A stretch of DNA of 64,000 nucleotides from Clostridiales bacterium mt11 (GCA_001282665.1 LN874948.1:404439-468438); one strand, 5' to 3'; counted from the first letter of the stretch, positions 44,413 to 53,932 are shown. Notes: generated by a model from the letters alone, not told the origin. Numbers and translations: made by a program.

Positions 44413-44486
44413 ATTTAGATTGTTTTGTGGTATATTTATATTGGCTCTAAATTATCGCGGCAAAATATAAGATGGAGTTGATAATT

Positions 44487-45086
44487 TTGTCAAAGATGAT
44501 GAATCCTAGATTTAAAGAATGTAGAAGGCTAGGACTTAATGTATGCGGTCATCCTAAAGCCATGAATAGACAAACCAAAGGTGCTTCAAGAGCAGATAAA
44601 AAACTATCCAATTATGGAATGCAGTTATTAGAAAAACAAAGATTAAGAGCTTACTATGGAGTGATGGAAAAGCAATTTGTAGGATATGTGCGAGAAGCCA
44701 AAAAATCTAACGATCAAACTGGATATGCTTTAGTAAAAATACTAGAATCAAGATTGGATAATCTAGTCTATAGATTGGGTTTTGCCTCATCTATAAGACA
44801 GGCGAGACAAATGGTAGTCCATGGACATATTAAAGTCAATGGGAATAAAATAGATATCCCTTCCTATAGGGTAAATATAGGAGATGAGATTTCATTAAAG
44901 GAAAGTTCAAGAAACATAGAACTATTTAGAGATAATTTCCTTTCAAACAATTTCAATGTATATCCTTATTTAAAAAAGGATATGAACAATTTTTCAGGTA
45001 AATTTATAAGATTACCCGAAAGAGAAGAAATACCTATAGAAATTGAAGACCAGTTGGTAGTAGAATTCTATTCAAGGCTCGTATAA
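44487..45086 (+). CDS. rpsD: Ribosomal protein S4 paralogue lacking the zinc cysteines
   Basis: About 199 residues, TTG start at 44487 with GGAG 9 nt upstream (MSKMMNPRFK). The S4 RNA-binding domain is clear (RLDNLVYRLGFASSIRQARQ, MVVHGHIKVNGNKIDIPSY). The N-terminus reads NPRFKECRRLGLNVCGHPK rather than the four-Cys zinc motif of the usual S4, so only two cysteines are left (a C-minus type paralogue). Stand-alone second copies of S4 are known in clostridia. Here the gene is not in a ribosomal operon and sits behind a perfect Fur box, suggesting metal-responsive replacement of S4. A short hairpin (45101-45118) ends the unit. Confidence 0.87.
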   Translation: MSKMMNPRFKECRRLGLNVCGHPKAMNRQTKGASRADKKLSNYGMQLLEKQRLRAYYGVMEKQFVGYVREAKKSNDQTGYALVKILESRLDNLVYRLGFASSIRQARQMVVHGHIKVNGNKIDIPSYRVNIGDEISLKESSRNIELFRDNFLSNNFNVYPYLKKDMNNFSGKFIRLPEREEIPIEIEDQLVVEFYSRLV

Positions 45087-45100
45087 AATAGATGAAAAAT

Positions 45101-45118
45101 GGGGAGGTAATTCTCCCC
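45101..45118 (+). terminator. Hairpin after the S4 paralogue
   Basis: GGGGAG (45101-45106) and CTCCCC (45113-45118) form a short GC stem followed by TTATCTTT. It is a moderate terminator. Confidence 0.55.
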
Positions 45119-45144
45119 TTATCTTTCTAATCTACATATTTATT

Positions 45145-45894
45145 TTAATAAAAAGTCTTTACTTCAAATTTATTCTTTAATTCTTCAGTCTTACTCAAAT
45201 ATCTTTCTTGTTGTTTAAGCCCCATAACCTGTTGGCTGATTTGTTCTTTAACTTCCTCTAATGAACTAACAGATGCTTCTTTTCTATAGTTTACTTTAAT
45301 CAAGTGGTATCCAAATTGAGTTTTTATAGGTTCACTTAACTCATCTTCTTTTAACGCAAAAGCTGCCTGTTCAAATTCTGGCACCATTTTGCCTCTAGTA
45401 AATTCTCCTAAATCTCCACCGTTTTCCTTGGAAGGACAGCTGGAATATTTCTTTGCTGCTTCTTCAAAAGGTAATCCTGCTTTTATTTCTTCGTATATTC
45501 TTTTAGCCTCTTCTTCTTCACTAACTAGAATATGACTTGCTCTTACTATTTCTGGTACTCTAAAATGCTCCTTATGTTCATTATAAAACTTAATTATGTC
45601 TTCATCAGTAGCCATAACTCTGGATAAAAGTTTATTAATAGCATATTGTTTTAAAAAGCTTTCCTTAACCTTTTCTAATTCTATATTAAAAGCTTCTTCT
45701 TTATCTAATCCATTTTCAATAGCTTCTAAATAGATCAATTCTTGATTTACCAATTCATCTGCAATCTTTTTCATGCCTTCTGGTGAACTAAACTGAGCTG
45801 CTGTTTGTGGTCCTAATTGATTTAAGAAAACATATACATCCTTGTCAGTTATATCTTTTCCGTTTACTGTTGCTAGTACCTTGATTTCATCCAT
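45145..45894 (-). CDS. Parvulin-type peptidyl-prolyl isomerase (foldase)
   Basis: A 249-residue protein. The C-terminal half is a PpiC/parvulin domain: VRASHILVSEEEEAKRIYEE, KKYSSCPSKENGGDLGEFTRGKMV-like pattern (SxxPSxxxGGDLGxF) and FGYHLIKVNYRKEAS. The N-terminal half is a SurA/PrsA-like helical part (TVNGKDITDKDVYVFL). There is no signal peptide or lipobox, so unlike PrsA it appears cytosolic. It isomerises proline bonds in folding proteins. Transcribed alone; the ATG follows GGAGAA. Confidence 0.85.
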   Translation of the reverse strand: MDEIKVLATVNGKDITDKDVYVFLNQLGPQTAAQFSSPEGMKKIADELVNQELIYLEAIENGLDKEEAFNIELEKVKESFLKQYAINKLLSRVMATDEDIIKFYNEHKEHFRVPEIVRASHILVSEEEEAKRIYEEIKAGLPFEEAAKKYSSCPSKENGGDLGEFTRGKMVPEFEQAAFALKEDELSEPIKTQFGYHLIKVNYRKEASVSSLEEVKEQISQQVMGLKQQERYLSKTEELKNKFEVKTFY

Positions 45895-45992
45895 ATCTTA
45901 ATTTCTCCTTTTTAGTTATTTACACACTTATATTGCCTTTTAGACAGTAACACATAAGGTAACCCTTGTCAAGCTAACTGAACTCCATGAAA

Positions 45993-46478
45993 TTAATCTT
46001 TGGTGAATTCTATAGCTCTCCTATCTATGCTGCTAGAATGGTCGATTATTTTTCTTTTATATTCCTCATCCATCAGTGGTGAAGTAAGTAGAAAATCTGC
46101 CGTTGATCGATTGTTGGCAACGGGGATATCGTATAGTACTGCAATTCGTAACAGTGCCTTTACATCTGGATCATGAGGTTGAGCTTCTAAAGGATCCCAG
46201 AAAAATATCATAAAATCTATATCTCCCTCTGCTATTCTAGCGCCAATCTGCTGATCTCCTCCTAAAGGTCCAGACTTAAAAGCCTTGACAGGTAATGAAA
46301 CTTTATCCGAGATTAACTTTGCAGTAGTTCCTGTTCCGCATAAGAAATGTTTTCCTAAGGTATCTTTATTGAATTCTACCCACTTTATTAAATCCTTCTT
46401 TTTATTATCATGAGCAATAAGTGCTATACGCTTTTGTTTTTCCATTTTCATAGTTATAAAACTTTTTTGCAACTCCAT
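45993..46478 (-). CDS. mgsA: Methylglyoxal synthase
   Basis: Turns dihydroxyacetone phosphate into methylglyoxal and phosphate in the cytosol, a bypass of glycolysis when phosphate is scarce. RIALIAHDNKKKDLI, the phosphate-binding CGTGTTAKLIS, the catalytic Asp in AEGDIDFMIFFWDP and the His in EAQPHDPDVKALLRIA match the family. About 161 residues from ATG 46478 with GGAAGGAT upstream; the longer frame to 46544 lacks a site, and ATG nine codons on is also possible. Single gene with a terminator before it. Confidence 0.92.
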   Translation of the reverse strand: MELQKSFITMKMEKQKRIALIAHDNKKKDLIKWVEFNKDTLGKHFLCGTGTTAKLISDKVSLPVKAFKSGPLGGDQQIGARIAEGDIDFMIFFWDPLEAQPHDPDVKALLRIAVLYDIPVANNRSTADFLLTSPLMDEEYKRKIIDHSSSIDRRAIEFTKD

Positions 46479-46561
46479 TTTATCCTTCCCCCCCAAGCTT
46501 CTATTAGTAACTGTCCATATAACTATAATAAAGGATGTTTTCATTTTTTGCTAGAGTGAAT

Positions 46562-46598
46562 AAAAAACTGCCTAAAACTTATTTTTAGGCAGTTTTTT
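46562..46598 (-). terminator. Bidirectional-looking terminator hairpin
   Basis: AAAAAACTGCCTAAAA (46562-46577) pairs with TTTTTAGGCAGTTTTTT (46582-46598). A strong stem with A/T runs on both sides, between the mgsA gene and the repeat-protein gene at 46610; on the minus strand it follows the repeat-protein gene. Confidence 0.75.
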
Positions 46599-46609
46599 AT
46601 ATTTACTTC

Positions 46610-47809
46610 TTATAACACTAGTTCCCCCATATTTGCATATAAGATATCTTCTTCTACTAATTCTTTCTTCTTTTCTTTTAATGCTGATACAGCACCAAAG
46701 TTTTCCTTTACCTTGTTTTTTACCATTCCTAACTTTTCATCTGGAGCTACAACCAAACCATAATTAGTTATGGATTCAACCTTTTCATTAAATTTTTCAT
46801 AATCCAAATCCTCTTCAAGAACTAACTTTCCAAAATTTCTTATGTTTATTTCTTCATCTAATTCCTCTAATTTTCCTGCTAGAACCATTTTTCCATTATT
46901 TTTAATTAGTCTTCCCTTTATAACCTCTATTTCTATATCCTCATCGCCTAATATTTTTAATACTTCATCAACATTTCTGTCATTACAAACTATATCTTCA
47001 CACATCAACAACTTTATATATTCATCAATCTTTGTGTCTCCCTTTAAATATATCTCTACTCCTCCATCTACATACAAAACAGCATCCTTATATCTTTTTA
47101 TTGAATTATCATCTATATATAAATCATCATCTATATACTTAGCTCCTGCTGGAATTATAGTTTTATCTATTGAATAATATTTATCTATATATTTTGATAA
47201 TACTTTTTCATTTTCATCTGTCATAATTATCTTAGATAGAACTTGAAGATTGGATATCTTTTCTTTGAATAAATCCAAATCAATATCTTCCGTAATTAGC
47301 AATTTTCTAATAGCCAATTTAGAATTAGAATTTAAACTGTTTAGAAATTGATTTGTCATCTTTATAGTGTCATCAATTAAAATATATCCACTATTATATC
47401 CTTCAAGTTCTCCATTTATAATAGTCTTTGATTGTATAATACCTGTTAATCTTTTAGGAATCATTGCCTCTCCATTTATTATCATAGAATATATCTTTTC
47501 ATCTATCAATGATACATCTATATCTTCTGTTAAAGTCAACTTACCATTTAAAATAATAATAACTGAATACGGAAGACATTCTAGGTACTCTCTGTCAATA
47601 TGGAGTTCCCCATTTTGGCTTATGACCTTTACGTCTGTTGGTACTTTCATACTAGCTCCTATATTTTTCATTTTACAAGTTTTAAGAAGCTCTCGGGATC
47701 TATCGCTTTCTATAAGAAAACTTATATTTGATATTTGAGAGATCTCCTTAGATATATCTTCGTTAATATTTCTAACATCTAGTAACCCTATGTTTTTAAT
47801 CTTTGACAT
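46610..47809 (-). CDS. Repeat protein of unknown function, partner of an ECF sigma factor
   Basis: A 399-residue acidic protein that I do not recognise. A motif of the kind GKLxLTEDIDxxLFxEKI recurs about every 80 residues: NINEDISKEISQ (near 15), NGKLTLTEDIDVSLIDEKI (88-106), RKLLITEDIDLDLFKEKI (168-185), a weaker copy near 255, and FGKLVLEEDLDYEKFNEKV (326-344). Short beta strands between copies suggest a solenoid-like fold. No membrane segment or signal peptide. It lies 11 nt downstream of the sigma-factor gene on the same strand, so they are one operon; it may be the regulator or target of the sigma factor. Confidence 0.65.
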   Translation of the reverse strand: MSKIKNIGLLDVRNINEDISKEISQISNISFLIESDRSRELLKTCKMKNIGASMKVPTDVKVISQNGELHIDREYLECLPYSVIIILNGKLTLTEDIDVSLIDEKIYSMIINGEAMIPKRLTGIIQSKTIINGELEGYNSGYILIDDTIKMTNQFLNSLNSNSKLAIRKLLITEDIDLDLFKEKISNLQVLSKIIMTDENEKVLSKYIDKYYSIDKTIIPAGAKYIDDDLYIDDNSIKRYKDAVLYVDGGVEIYLKGDTKIDEYIKLLMCEDIVCNDRNVDEVLKILGDEDIEIEVIKGRLIKNNGKMVLAGKLEELDEEINIRNFGKLVLEEDLDYEKFNEKVESITNYGLVVAPDEKLGMVKNKVKENFGAVSALKEKKKELVEEDILYANMGELVL

Positions 47810-47820
47810 CTTACTACCCC

Positions 47821-48276
47821 CTATAAAATATTTTTTAACATCTTCATAGACGTGCTTAACCGAGATCTTACAGTAGAATCTGGTATACCTAATAACTCAC
47901 CTATTTCCCTACTATTTAACAGCATTTTATATCTAAGATATACAACTTCTCTATTTTTTTCAGGTAGTCTATCCAATAGGTCATTTATAGCTATTTCCTC
48001 TTCAAAGCTTTCAATTTGATTAAATATCTCATCGTTTTCGTATAGTAGAATTCTACTGTATTTCCTGATATTGTCTATATTCTTGTTTTTTATTACCCTA
48101 AAGAACCAGCCCTTTATTTGATATTCATTCATATTTGTAAATATATCCTCTCTTTCCAATGCAGAAACATAAGCCTCTTGTACAAGATCAAAAGCTCTAT
48201 CCTCATTTCTAGTAAGAGATTTAGCATAGGCAATGAAATCCTTATTGTATTTCTTGTATACCATATAAACATTCAT
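47821..48276 (-). CDS. ECF-type RNA polymerase sigma factor
   Basis: A 151-residue small sigma factor. Region 2: RAFDLVQEAYVSALERED and IKGWFFRVIKNKNIDNIRKY, for core and -10 recognition. Region 4: LPEKNREVVYLRYKMLLNSR with the helix-turn-helix IGELLGIPDSTVRSRLSTSM, for -35 recognition. No anti-sigma factor with a membrane helix follows; instead the next gene (46610-47809) is a soluble repeat protein. The gene is divergent from the DUF4349 lipoprotein at 48.4 kb, which could be a target. GAGGAAGTG context precedes the ATG. Confidence 0.88.
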   Translation of the reverse strand: MNVYMVYKKYNKDFIAYAKSLTRNEDRAFDLVQEAYVSALEREDIFTNMNEYQIKGWFFRVIKNKNIDNIRKYSRILLYENDEIFNQIESFEEEIAINDLLDRLPEKNREVVYLRYKMLLNSREIGELLGIPDSTVRSRLSTSMKMLKNIL

Positions 48277-48443
48277 AAAATCACTTCCTCGGTTAATGCT
48301 TTCATATATAACGAATGAATATCAAAAACTGTCCATTAAAAATAATATTTATTTTTCGATATTATATATTCTATTAAATAATGTAACTATTTTGTAAATT
48401 GAGTTTTCTAATTTTCCCTATATAATGATTATAAGAGGTGAAA

Positions 48444-49316
48444 ATGATGAAAAAATTTCAAAAATTTTTAGCATTAACTATTACCTTGTTTTTACTCCTT
48501 TTATCAGTAGTAGGCTGTGGAGCTAAAAAATCAAGTGATAGCAACGCTCCTAATAAAATCAGTTCAGTTTCTACTGAAACTGTAGAGGATTCTGAGAATA
48601 TTGAAACTAGTCCCTTAGAACCTGAAAAGGTAATTACTACTGTCTTTATCCATCTTGAAACCACCGAATTTGAAAAAGCTAATCAAAACTTAAATGCTTT
48701 AATATCTAAGCATAAAGCTTATATTGAAAACTCTCAAATAAATTATAACAAATATTACAATAATAAGAGCTACAGAAATGGCAGTTATATGATTAGAGTT
48801 CCAAAAGATAATATATCCCCTTTTAAATCAGGACTTAATGGGATTGGCAATGTAATCAGTGAAAACACTACTAAACAGGATGTAACCAAAGAATACAGGG
48901 ATACTAAATCTAGATTAAAGGTTATTGAAGTTAAAGAAGAAAGAATTTTAGCCCTTCTATCTAAAGCTGAAAAAATGGAGGATATAATCAAATTAGAAAA
49001 TGAACTTAGTAAAACCATATATGAAAAAGAAAAGCTCAATACTAATCTAATGACTATTGATGACAAAGTAGATTTTAGTACCTTTGAAATCAATATTGAA
49101 GAGGTAGAAAGATTGACCAATCAAGAGACTACGGATACCACCTTTGGAAACAAGCTGATTAATGCCTTTACTGACTCTTGGTTTTCTTTTAAAAATGTAT
49201 TAGAGGAATTGATAATTTCCATTGTGTATATATTTCCCTTTGCAGTAGTCATTGGAATAATAGTCTATTTTATAATTAAATTTTTAAAGAAAAGAAAAAA
49301 TAGCACTAAAGAATAA
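48444..49316 (+). CDS. DUF4349-domain lipoprotein with C-terminal membrane helix
   Basis: About 290 residues. A signal peptide with lipobox (LLLLSVVGCGAKK) attaches it to the outer face of the membrane. A low-complexity linker precedes the DUF4349 domain (IRVPKDNISPFKSGLNGIGN, DTKSRLKVIEVKEERILALL), with a predicted coiled coil around ENELSKTIYEKEKLNTNL. A single C-terminal helix (SIVYIFPFAVVIGIIVYFII) follows. Start at ATG 48444 or 48447, with AGAGGTG upstream; GTG 48438 is in frame too. Divergent from the ECF sigma gene. Role unknown; the family is common in Firmicutes envelopes. Confidence 0.82.
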   Translation: MMKKFQKFLALTITLFLLLLSVVGCGAKKSSDSNAPNKISSVSTETVEDSENIETSPLEPEKVITTVFIHLETTEFEKANQNLNALISKHKAYIENSQINYNKYYNNKSYRNGSYMIRVPKDNISPFKSGLNGIGNVISENTTKQDVTKEYRDTKSRLKVIEVKEERILALLSKAEKMEDIIKLENELSKTIYEKEKLNTNLMTIDDKVDFSTFEINIEEVERLTNQETTDTTFGNKLINAFTDSWFSFKNVLEELIISIVYIFPFAVVIGIIVYFIIKFLKKRKNSTKE

Positions 49317-49410
49317 AAACCACAAATTATTTATCTTTTTAATCATTTGAAGTTATTTAACTTTTCTGATAAGATTATAATTATTGATAATAACTGGAAG
49401 GAGTGATTTT

Positions 49411-50847
49411 ATGGATTTTAAACTTGGAAAAGGTGGAGACGTTAGGGTAATACTTGTACTTAAAGATGCAACTTCCTTAGAAGATGGCAACAAGTTATAT
49501 TCCTATTTAAAAGAAAAAGAACTATTTAAAGGGGATTCTGGTGAAGTTTATTCTAATATTTCTTACTCTGGAGATAAAATTCTGTTATTAGGGCTAGGTG
49601 AAGAAGATAAAATAACTGCAAATTCCTTAAGACAGGCTTTCTTTAAAGCTGGTAAAGAGCTTATAAAGTTTAAAGTTGAAAGTGTAGATATTTCTATTCC
49701 TGAATTTAATAATACTTCCTATGAATCTGCAATTCAAGCTGTAGTTGAAGGTTTACTGCAATCAGAGTATAGTTTTGAAAAATATTTAACTAAAAAGAAA
49801 ACTATTCCTACTATAAAAGATGTCTATCTTGATGTATTAAGCGAAAAAGAAAATTTAACTACAAAAACTATAGATGAAACCATAAATCTAATAGATGGTA
49901 TATTCTTAGCAAGAGACCTTGCTAATGAACCTGCTATGGTAATGACTCCTGAAAAATTGGCAAATAGTGCAAAGGAAGAATTAGAAAAATTGGGAGTTGA
50001 AGTTGAAATCTTTGGAAAAGAAAAAATAGAAGAATTGGGCATGGAAGCTTTCTTAGCAGTTTCCAAAGGCTCTAGCAAAGAACCACAGCTTATAGTTATG
50101 AACTATAATGGTGATACTAGTTCTAATGAAAAATTAGCTCTTGTTGGGAAAGGATTGACATATGATTCTGGTGGATACTGTATAAAAACTCCAGGTGGTA
50201 TGCTTACAATGCATTGTGATATGGCAGGCTCAGCTTCAGTTATTGGTACTATGAAAGCTATTGCTAAGTCAAAGCTTAAGAAAAACGTAGTGGGCGTTGT
50301 AGTAGCTTGTGAAAATATGATCTCTGGTGATGCTTATAAAACAGGGGATATTATAGGTTCCATGTCAGGAAAGACCATAGAAGTAATTAACACCGATGCA
50401 GAGGGAAGATTAACCCTTGCAGATGCATTATGGTATGCTGTTAAAGTTGCTAAAGCTGATAAAGTAGTAGATATCGCTACTTTGACAGGAGCTTGTGTAG
50501 CTGCATTAGGAAATATAAATACAGGAGCAGTTACCAATAATGAAGAGTTTATGAATGATGTTAAAAAAGCTAGTGAAATTTCTGGTGAGCTAACATGGGA
50601 ACTTCCACATAATGATGAGTATAGAGAACTAATAAAAGGTACTTTTGCTGATTTGAAAAATTCTACCACAGGAGGAGCTGGCACAATAACCGCTGGTTTA
50701 TTCTTAGAACAATTTGTGGATAATACTCCATGGGTACATTTAGATGTTGCAGGCACTGCATATATTTCTAAAGAGATGGGATACCTACCTAAAGGTGCTA
50801 CAGGAGTACCAGTAAAAACTTTATATTATTTAGTAAAGGAATATTAA
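49411..50847 (+). CDS. pepA: Leucyl aminopeptidase (M17)
   Basis: Cytosolic dizinc/dimanganese aminopeptidase removing N-terminal residues from peptides. About 478 residues: regulatory N-domain, then the catalytic C-domain. LVGKGLTYDSGGYCIKTP holds metal and catalytic residues, HCDMAGSASVIG follows, and the signature NTDAEGRLTLADAL carries the rest of the metal site. Start placed at ATG 49411, with GAAGGAG 8 nt upstream; the frame to 49384 has no site. Transcribed alone with a terminator. The product probably forms a hexamer, as in the family. Confidence 0.92.
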   Translation: MDFKLGKGGDVRVILVLKDATSLEDGNKLYSYLKEKELFKGDSGEVYSNISYSGDKILLLGLGEEDKITANSLRQAFFKAGKELIKFKVESVDISIPEFNNTSYESAIQAVVEGLLQSEYSFEKYLTKKKTIPTIKDVYLDVLSEKENLTTKTIDETINLIDGIFLARDLANEPAMVMTPEKLANSAKEELEKLGVEVEIFGKEKIEELGMEAFLAVSKGSSKEPQLIVMNYNGDTSSNEKLALVGKGLTYDSGGYCIKTPGGMLTMHCDMAGSASVIGTMKAIAKSKLKKNVVGVVVACENMISGDAYKTGDIIGSMSGKTIEVINTDAEGRLTLADALWYAVKVAKADKVVDIATLTGACVAALGNINTGAVTNNEEFMNDVKKASEISGELTWELPHNDEYRELIKGTFADLKNSTTGGAGTITAGLFLEQFVDNTPWVHLDVAGTAYISKEMGYLPKGATGVPVKTLYYLVKEY

Positions 50848-50852
50848 TACAT

Positions 50853-50878
50853 AAGGCTAGACAAATTTGCCTAGCCTT
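50853..50878. terminator. Bidirectional terminator
   Basis: AAGGCTAG (50853-50860) pairs with CTAGCCTT (50871-50878), with a further CAAATTTG palindrome in the loop. Shared by pepA and the convergent Na/Pi gene. Confidence 0.75.
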
Positions 50879-50883
50879 TAATC

Positions 50884-52542
50884 CTATCTCAAATCATTTC
50901 TTCTCTTTTCCCCAAATAGTTCATCCTTAGTATACATTGCTATTTTATATATATGATCTCCAATTCTTTCAAGATGACCTATTATGTCTATAAAAAGTAC
51001 TCCTGAATCTACATTACAGGATCCATTATTAAGTCTTTTAATGTGATTTTCTTGAAAAGCTTCACATAAATAATCCACTCTATTTTCAAGCTCAACTATT
51101 TTTATTATTCCTTCTTCATCTCTATTCCTAAGTAAGTGAATTGTAATATCAAACATTTCAATTAATGTCTTCTCTATTTCCTTTAATTCATCTATAGCTT
51201 CTTCTGTAAATAAAAGTTTACTATCCACTTTCTTTTTACATAACGAAGATATCTCTATGACCCTGTCTGCCGATCTTTCAATATTGTTTATACTGCTTAT
51301 CATTGCAGGAACCATAATGGACTGTCTCTCAGTTAATTCCCTCTTCGAAAGTTCTACAATATATCTTGTTAAATCCTTTTGCATCTGATTTATATTAGTC
51401 TCATTATCTGCAATTGGAGCCATCCTTTTCATATCATCTGCATATGCCATATTCATTACGTCTATTATCATCTTTCTTAAAATTTCAGTTCCTCTGACGA
51501 TTTCAGACCTAGCTGCTTGTAAAGCTGCAACAGGAGTATCTAAAAGCAATTTATCTAATAGTACTTTTTCTCCATTAACTTCACCTTTTGGTCTTATTAC
51601 CTTGTTAAGAAACTTCACATAATATTTAGTCAGTGGCAAAAATATTATAGCGTTTATTGAATTAAACAATGTATGGGAATTGGCAATGTATACCGATATA
51701 TCCCCGTTAGGGTGTAAATAAGATGTTACAAATATAATAATCTTCATAAATATAGGTAATGTTAGTCCAGTTAATATGACACCAAATAGATTATAAAAAG
51801 TATGAGCCCATGCAGTCCTTCTGGCATTAATATTACCTGTCATACTTGCAAGCTGTGCTGTAAGACAGGTACCTATATTATCCCCTAGCATTATACAAAT
51901 TGCCGATTGTAAATCCAATAACCCCGCTTGACTAAGTACCATGACAAGTCCAATTGTGGCAGCACTACTGTGAACCATAGCCGTTGCAAATGCACCTAAA
52001 AAGATTCCCACTATTGGTATAGAGGCATAATGGGTAAAAAAATAACGCAAAGATTGGCTTCCTTGCATATAGGGAATTCCACCATTTAATATCTTTAGCC
52101 CTAGAAACATCATTCCAAAACCCATCAATGCTTGCCCTATATTTTTTAGCTTTTTATTCTTTCCAATATTATTTAATCCGAAACCTATTCCCAATACAGG
52201 AAGTGCTATATCTGTTAGTTTAAATTTAAAACTAAATGCCATAAGCTGAGCAGTTATAGTCGTCCCAATATTAGCACCATAGATAATTCCTATAGCTTGA
52301 GGCAAATTCATAAGACCCGAATTGACGAAACCAACAGTTAACACCGTGACCGCCGTACTACTTTGGACTATTGCTGTAACAAAAATACCTACTAAAAAAG
52401 CAGACCAAACTTTACCAGTCAAGACCGTTAAAATTTTTTTCATGGTTTCCCCTGAAGCTTTTTCTAATCCATCCCCCATCATATCAACACCGTACATTAA
52501 AAGAGCAGTACCACCAATTACGCCAAATATTAGTTCTTTCAT
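50884..52542 (-). CDS. Na/Pi-cotransporter family protein with PhoU-like domain
   Basis: A 552-residue protein. Its N-terminal ~300 residues hold two repeats of the Na/Pi-cotransporter membrane fold: FVTAIVQSSTAVTVLTVGFV and FATAMVHSSAATIGLVMV, each with the QSS/HSS signature, along with GANIGTTITAQL and GDNIGTCLTAQL. The C-terminal ~200 residues are a PhoU-like helical pair (NNIERSADRVIEIS, GHLERIGDHIYKIAMYTKDE). It imports phosphate with sodium, or acts in phosphate efflux or sensing. GGAGGAAAT precedes the ATG. Single gene. Confidence 0.88.
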   Translation of the reverse strand: MKELIFGVIGGTALLMYGVDMMGDGLEKASGETMKKILTVLTGKVWSAFLVGIFVTAIVQSSTAVTVLTVGFVNSGLMNLPQAIGIIYGANIGTTITAQLMAFSFKFKLTDIALPVLGIGFGLNNIGKNKKLKNIGQALMGFGMMFLGLKILNGGIPYMQGSQSLRYFFTHYASIPIVGIFLGAFATAMVHSSAATIGLVMVLSQAGLLDLQSAICIMLGDNIGTCLTAQLASMTGNINARRTAWAHTFYNLFGVILTGLTLPIFMKIIIFVTSYLHPNGDISVYIANSHTLFNSINAIIFLPLTKYYVKFLNKVIRPKGEVNGEKVLLDKLLLDTPVAALQAARSEIVRGTEILRKMIIDVMNMAYADDMKRMAPIADNETNINQMQKDLTRYIVELSKRELTERQSIMVPAMISSINNIERSADRVIEISSLCKKKVDSKLLFTEEAIDELKEIEKTLIEMFDITIHLLRNRDEEGIIKIVELENRVDYLCEAFQENHIKRLNNGSCNVDSGVLFIDIIGHLERIGDHIYKIAMYTKDELFGEKRRNDLR

Positions 52543-52838
52543 TTAATTTCCTCCATCGTAGGGTTTTATAAATATATTTTTACCATATTAAATTATATAA
52601 CTAAATTGCGCTAATGTAAATGGATTAAAATAGGTCCTTTATTATATTTAAAATTAATTCCATAAAGTCCTCCAATATATGGACAATTTTGAGTTTCTAT
52701 CCGTTATTTATTTAAGAAGCATTTTCACAATAATTATAATTTAATTCTACTAATATCTTAACCATTTATAAAATTTCCATCATATCTATCAAACAATTAA
52801 TTATCTTAAATATATAATTAATTATTTCAATGTTTTAA

Positions 52839-52867
52839 TTGACATTTTTAATTTTATATATTATCAT
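52839..52867 (+). promoter_or_regulatory. Promoter of the ABC transporter operon
   Basis: TTGACA (52839-52844), 17-bp spacer and TATCAT (52862-52867), about 55 bp before the start codon. The rest of 52543-52838 is AT-rich with small palindromes and shows no gene. Confidence 0.65.
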
Positions 52868-52921
52868 AAATTTAATGCTGTATTTGGAAAATTATATCCA
52901 TTTTGAAAGGGGTTGTTGTCT

Positions 52922-53932
52922 TTGACAAATTATGCTATCGAAGTTAGTAATCTAAAAAAAGAATTTAATATTAAGAAAAAAAGACATCTTTTTAAAAAAA
53001 GTAACAAAGAAAAAGAGATATTTATAGCAGTAGATGACATAAATTTCAATGTTAATAAAGGTGAAATCTTTGGCTTTCTAGGTCCTAATGGTGCTGGTAA
53101 AACTACTACTATTAAAATGATATCGACTCTTTTAAGGTCTACTTCTGGAACAATACTCGTTAATGGTGTTGATGTAGATAAAAATCCAATAGATGTTTTG
53201 AAAAACTTAGGAACGGTATTGGCTGGAGAAAGGAGTACTTATTGGAAATTAACAGGACGGGAAAACCTGGAATATTTTGCTGCCATGAATGGCATTACAG
53301 GTAAAAAGGCTAAAGAGAAGATAGACTATCTTTTAAATAGATTTAATCTTGAAAAAAGAGCCGATGAGACTGTAGAAAAATACTCAACAGGCATGAAACA
53401 AAGGGTTGCACTTGCTAAGGCTTTAATTGCAGATCCAAAAATTTTAATATTGGACGAACCAACTTCAGGATTAGATCCTCAGTCAGCAAGAAACCTAAGA
53501 GAATTAATATTAGAGATTAAAGGAGAAGGTAGAACCGTACTCCTTACCACTCATTATATGGAGGAAGCAGACCAATTAAGTGATAGAATTGCAATAATAG
53601 ACCACGGCAAAATAATAGCAATGGATACTCCTCAAAATTTAAAAAACAGTTTAAATAAAACTACTATGGCAATACTGGAATTGAGTGATTGGAATGATGA
53701 GATTTCAAATAAACTTAAAAGCATAACGACTTTAGAAAACATTCATTCCAAGTTTAATGATGACACTCAAAGATGGGAAATCAAATTTCACATATCCAAT
53801 GGTTCTGATACTGTAAGCAGATTGATATCAAGTATAACCTCTCAAGGCATTAAAATCATAAACTTTAGCGTAGAAGAACCGACTTTAGAAGACGTATTTA
53901 TTAACCTTACAGGTAAATCCTTAAGGGAATAG
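52922..53932 (+). CDS. ABC transporter ATP-binding protein
   Basis: Powers the exporter formed by the next two genes. Walker A GFLGPNGAGKTTTIKM, signature YSTGMKQRVALAKAL, Walker B ILILDEPTSGLD, and the switch His in VLLTTHYMEEADQLSD are complete. The ~100-residue C-terminal extension is typical of NatA/drug-export ATPases. Start set at TTG 52922, nine bases behind AAAGGGG; TTG 52916 or 52913 are alternatives. Encoded in one operon with two ABC-2 permeases. A drug, lipid or antibiotic substrate is likely but not determinable. Confidence 0.88.
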   Translation: MTNYAIEVSNLKKEFNIKKKRHLFKKSNKEKEIFIAVDDINFNVNKGEIFGFLGPNGAGKTTTIKMISTLLRSTSGTILVNGVDVDKNPIDVLKNLGTVLAGERSTYWKLTGRENLEYFAAMNGITGKKAKEKIDYLLNRFNLEKRADETVEKYSTGMKQRVALAKALIADPKILILDEPTSGLDPQSARNLRELILEIKGEGRTVLLTTHYMEEADQLSDRIAIIDHGKIIAMDTPQNLKNSLNKTTMAILELSDWNDEISNKLKSITTLENIHSKFNDDTQRWEIKFHISNGSDTVSRLISSITSQGIKIINFSVEEPTLEDVFINLTGKSLRE

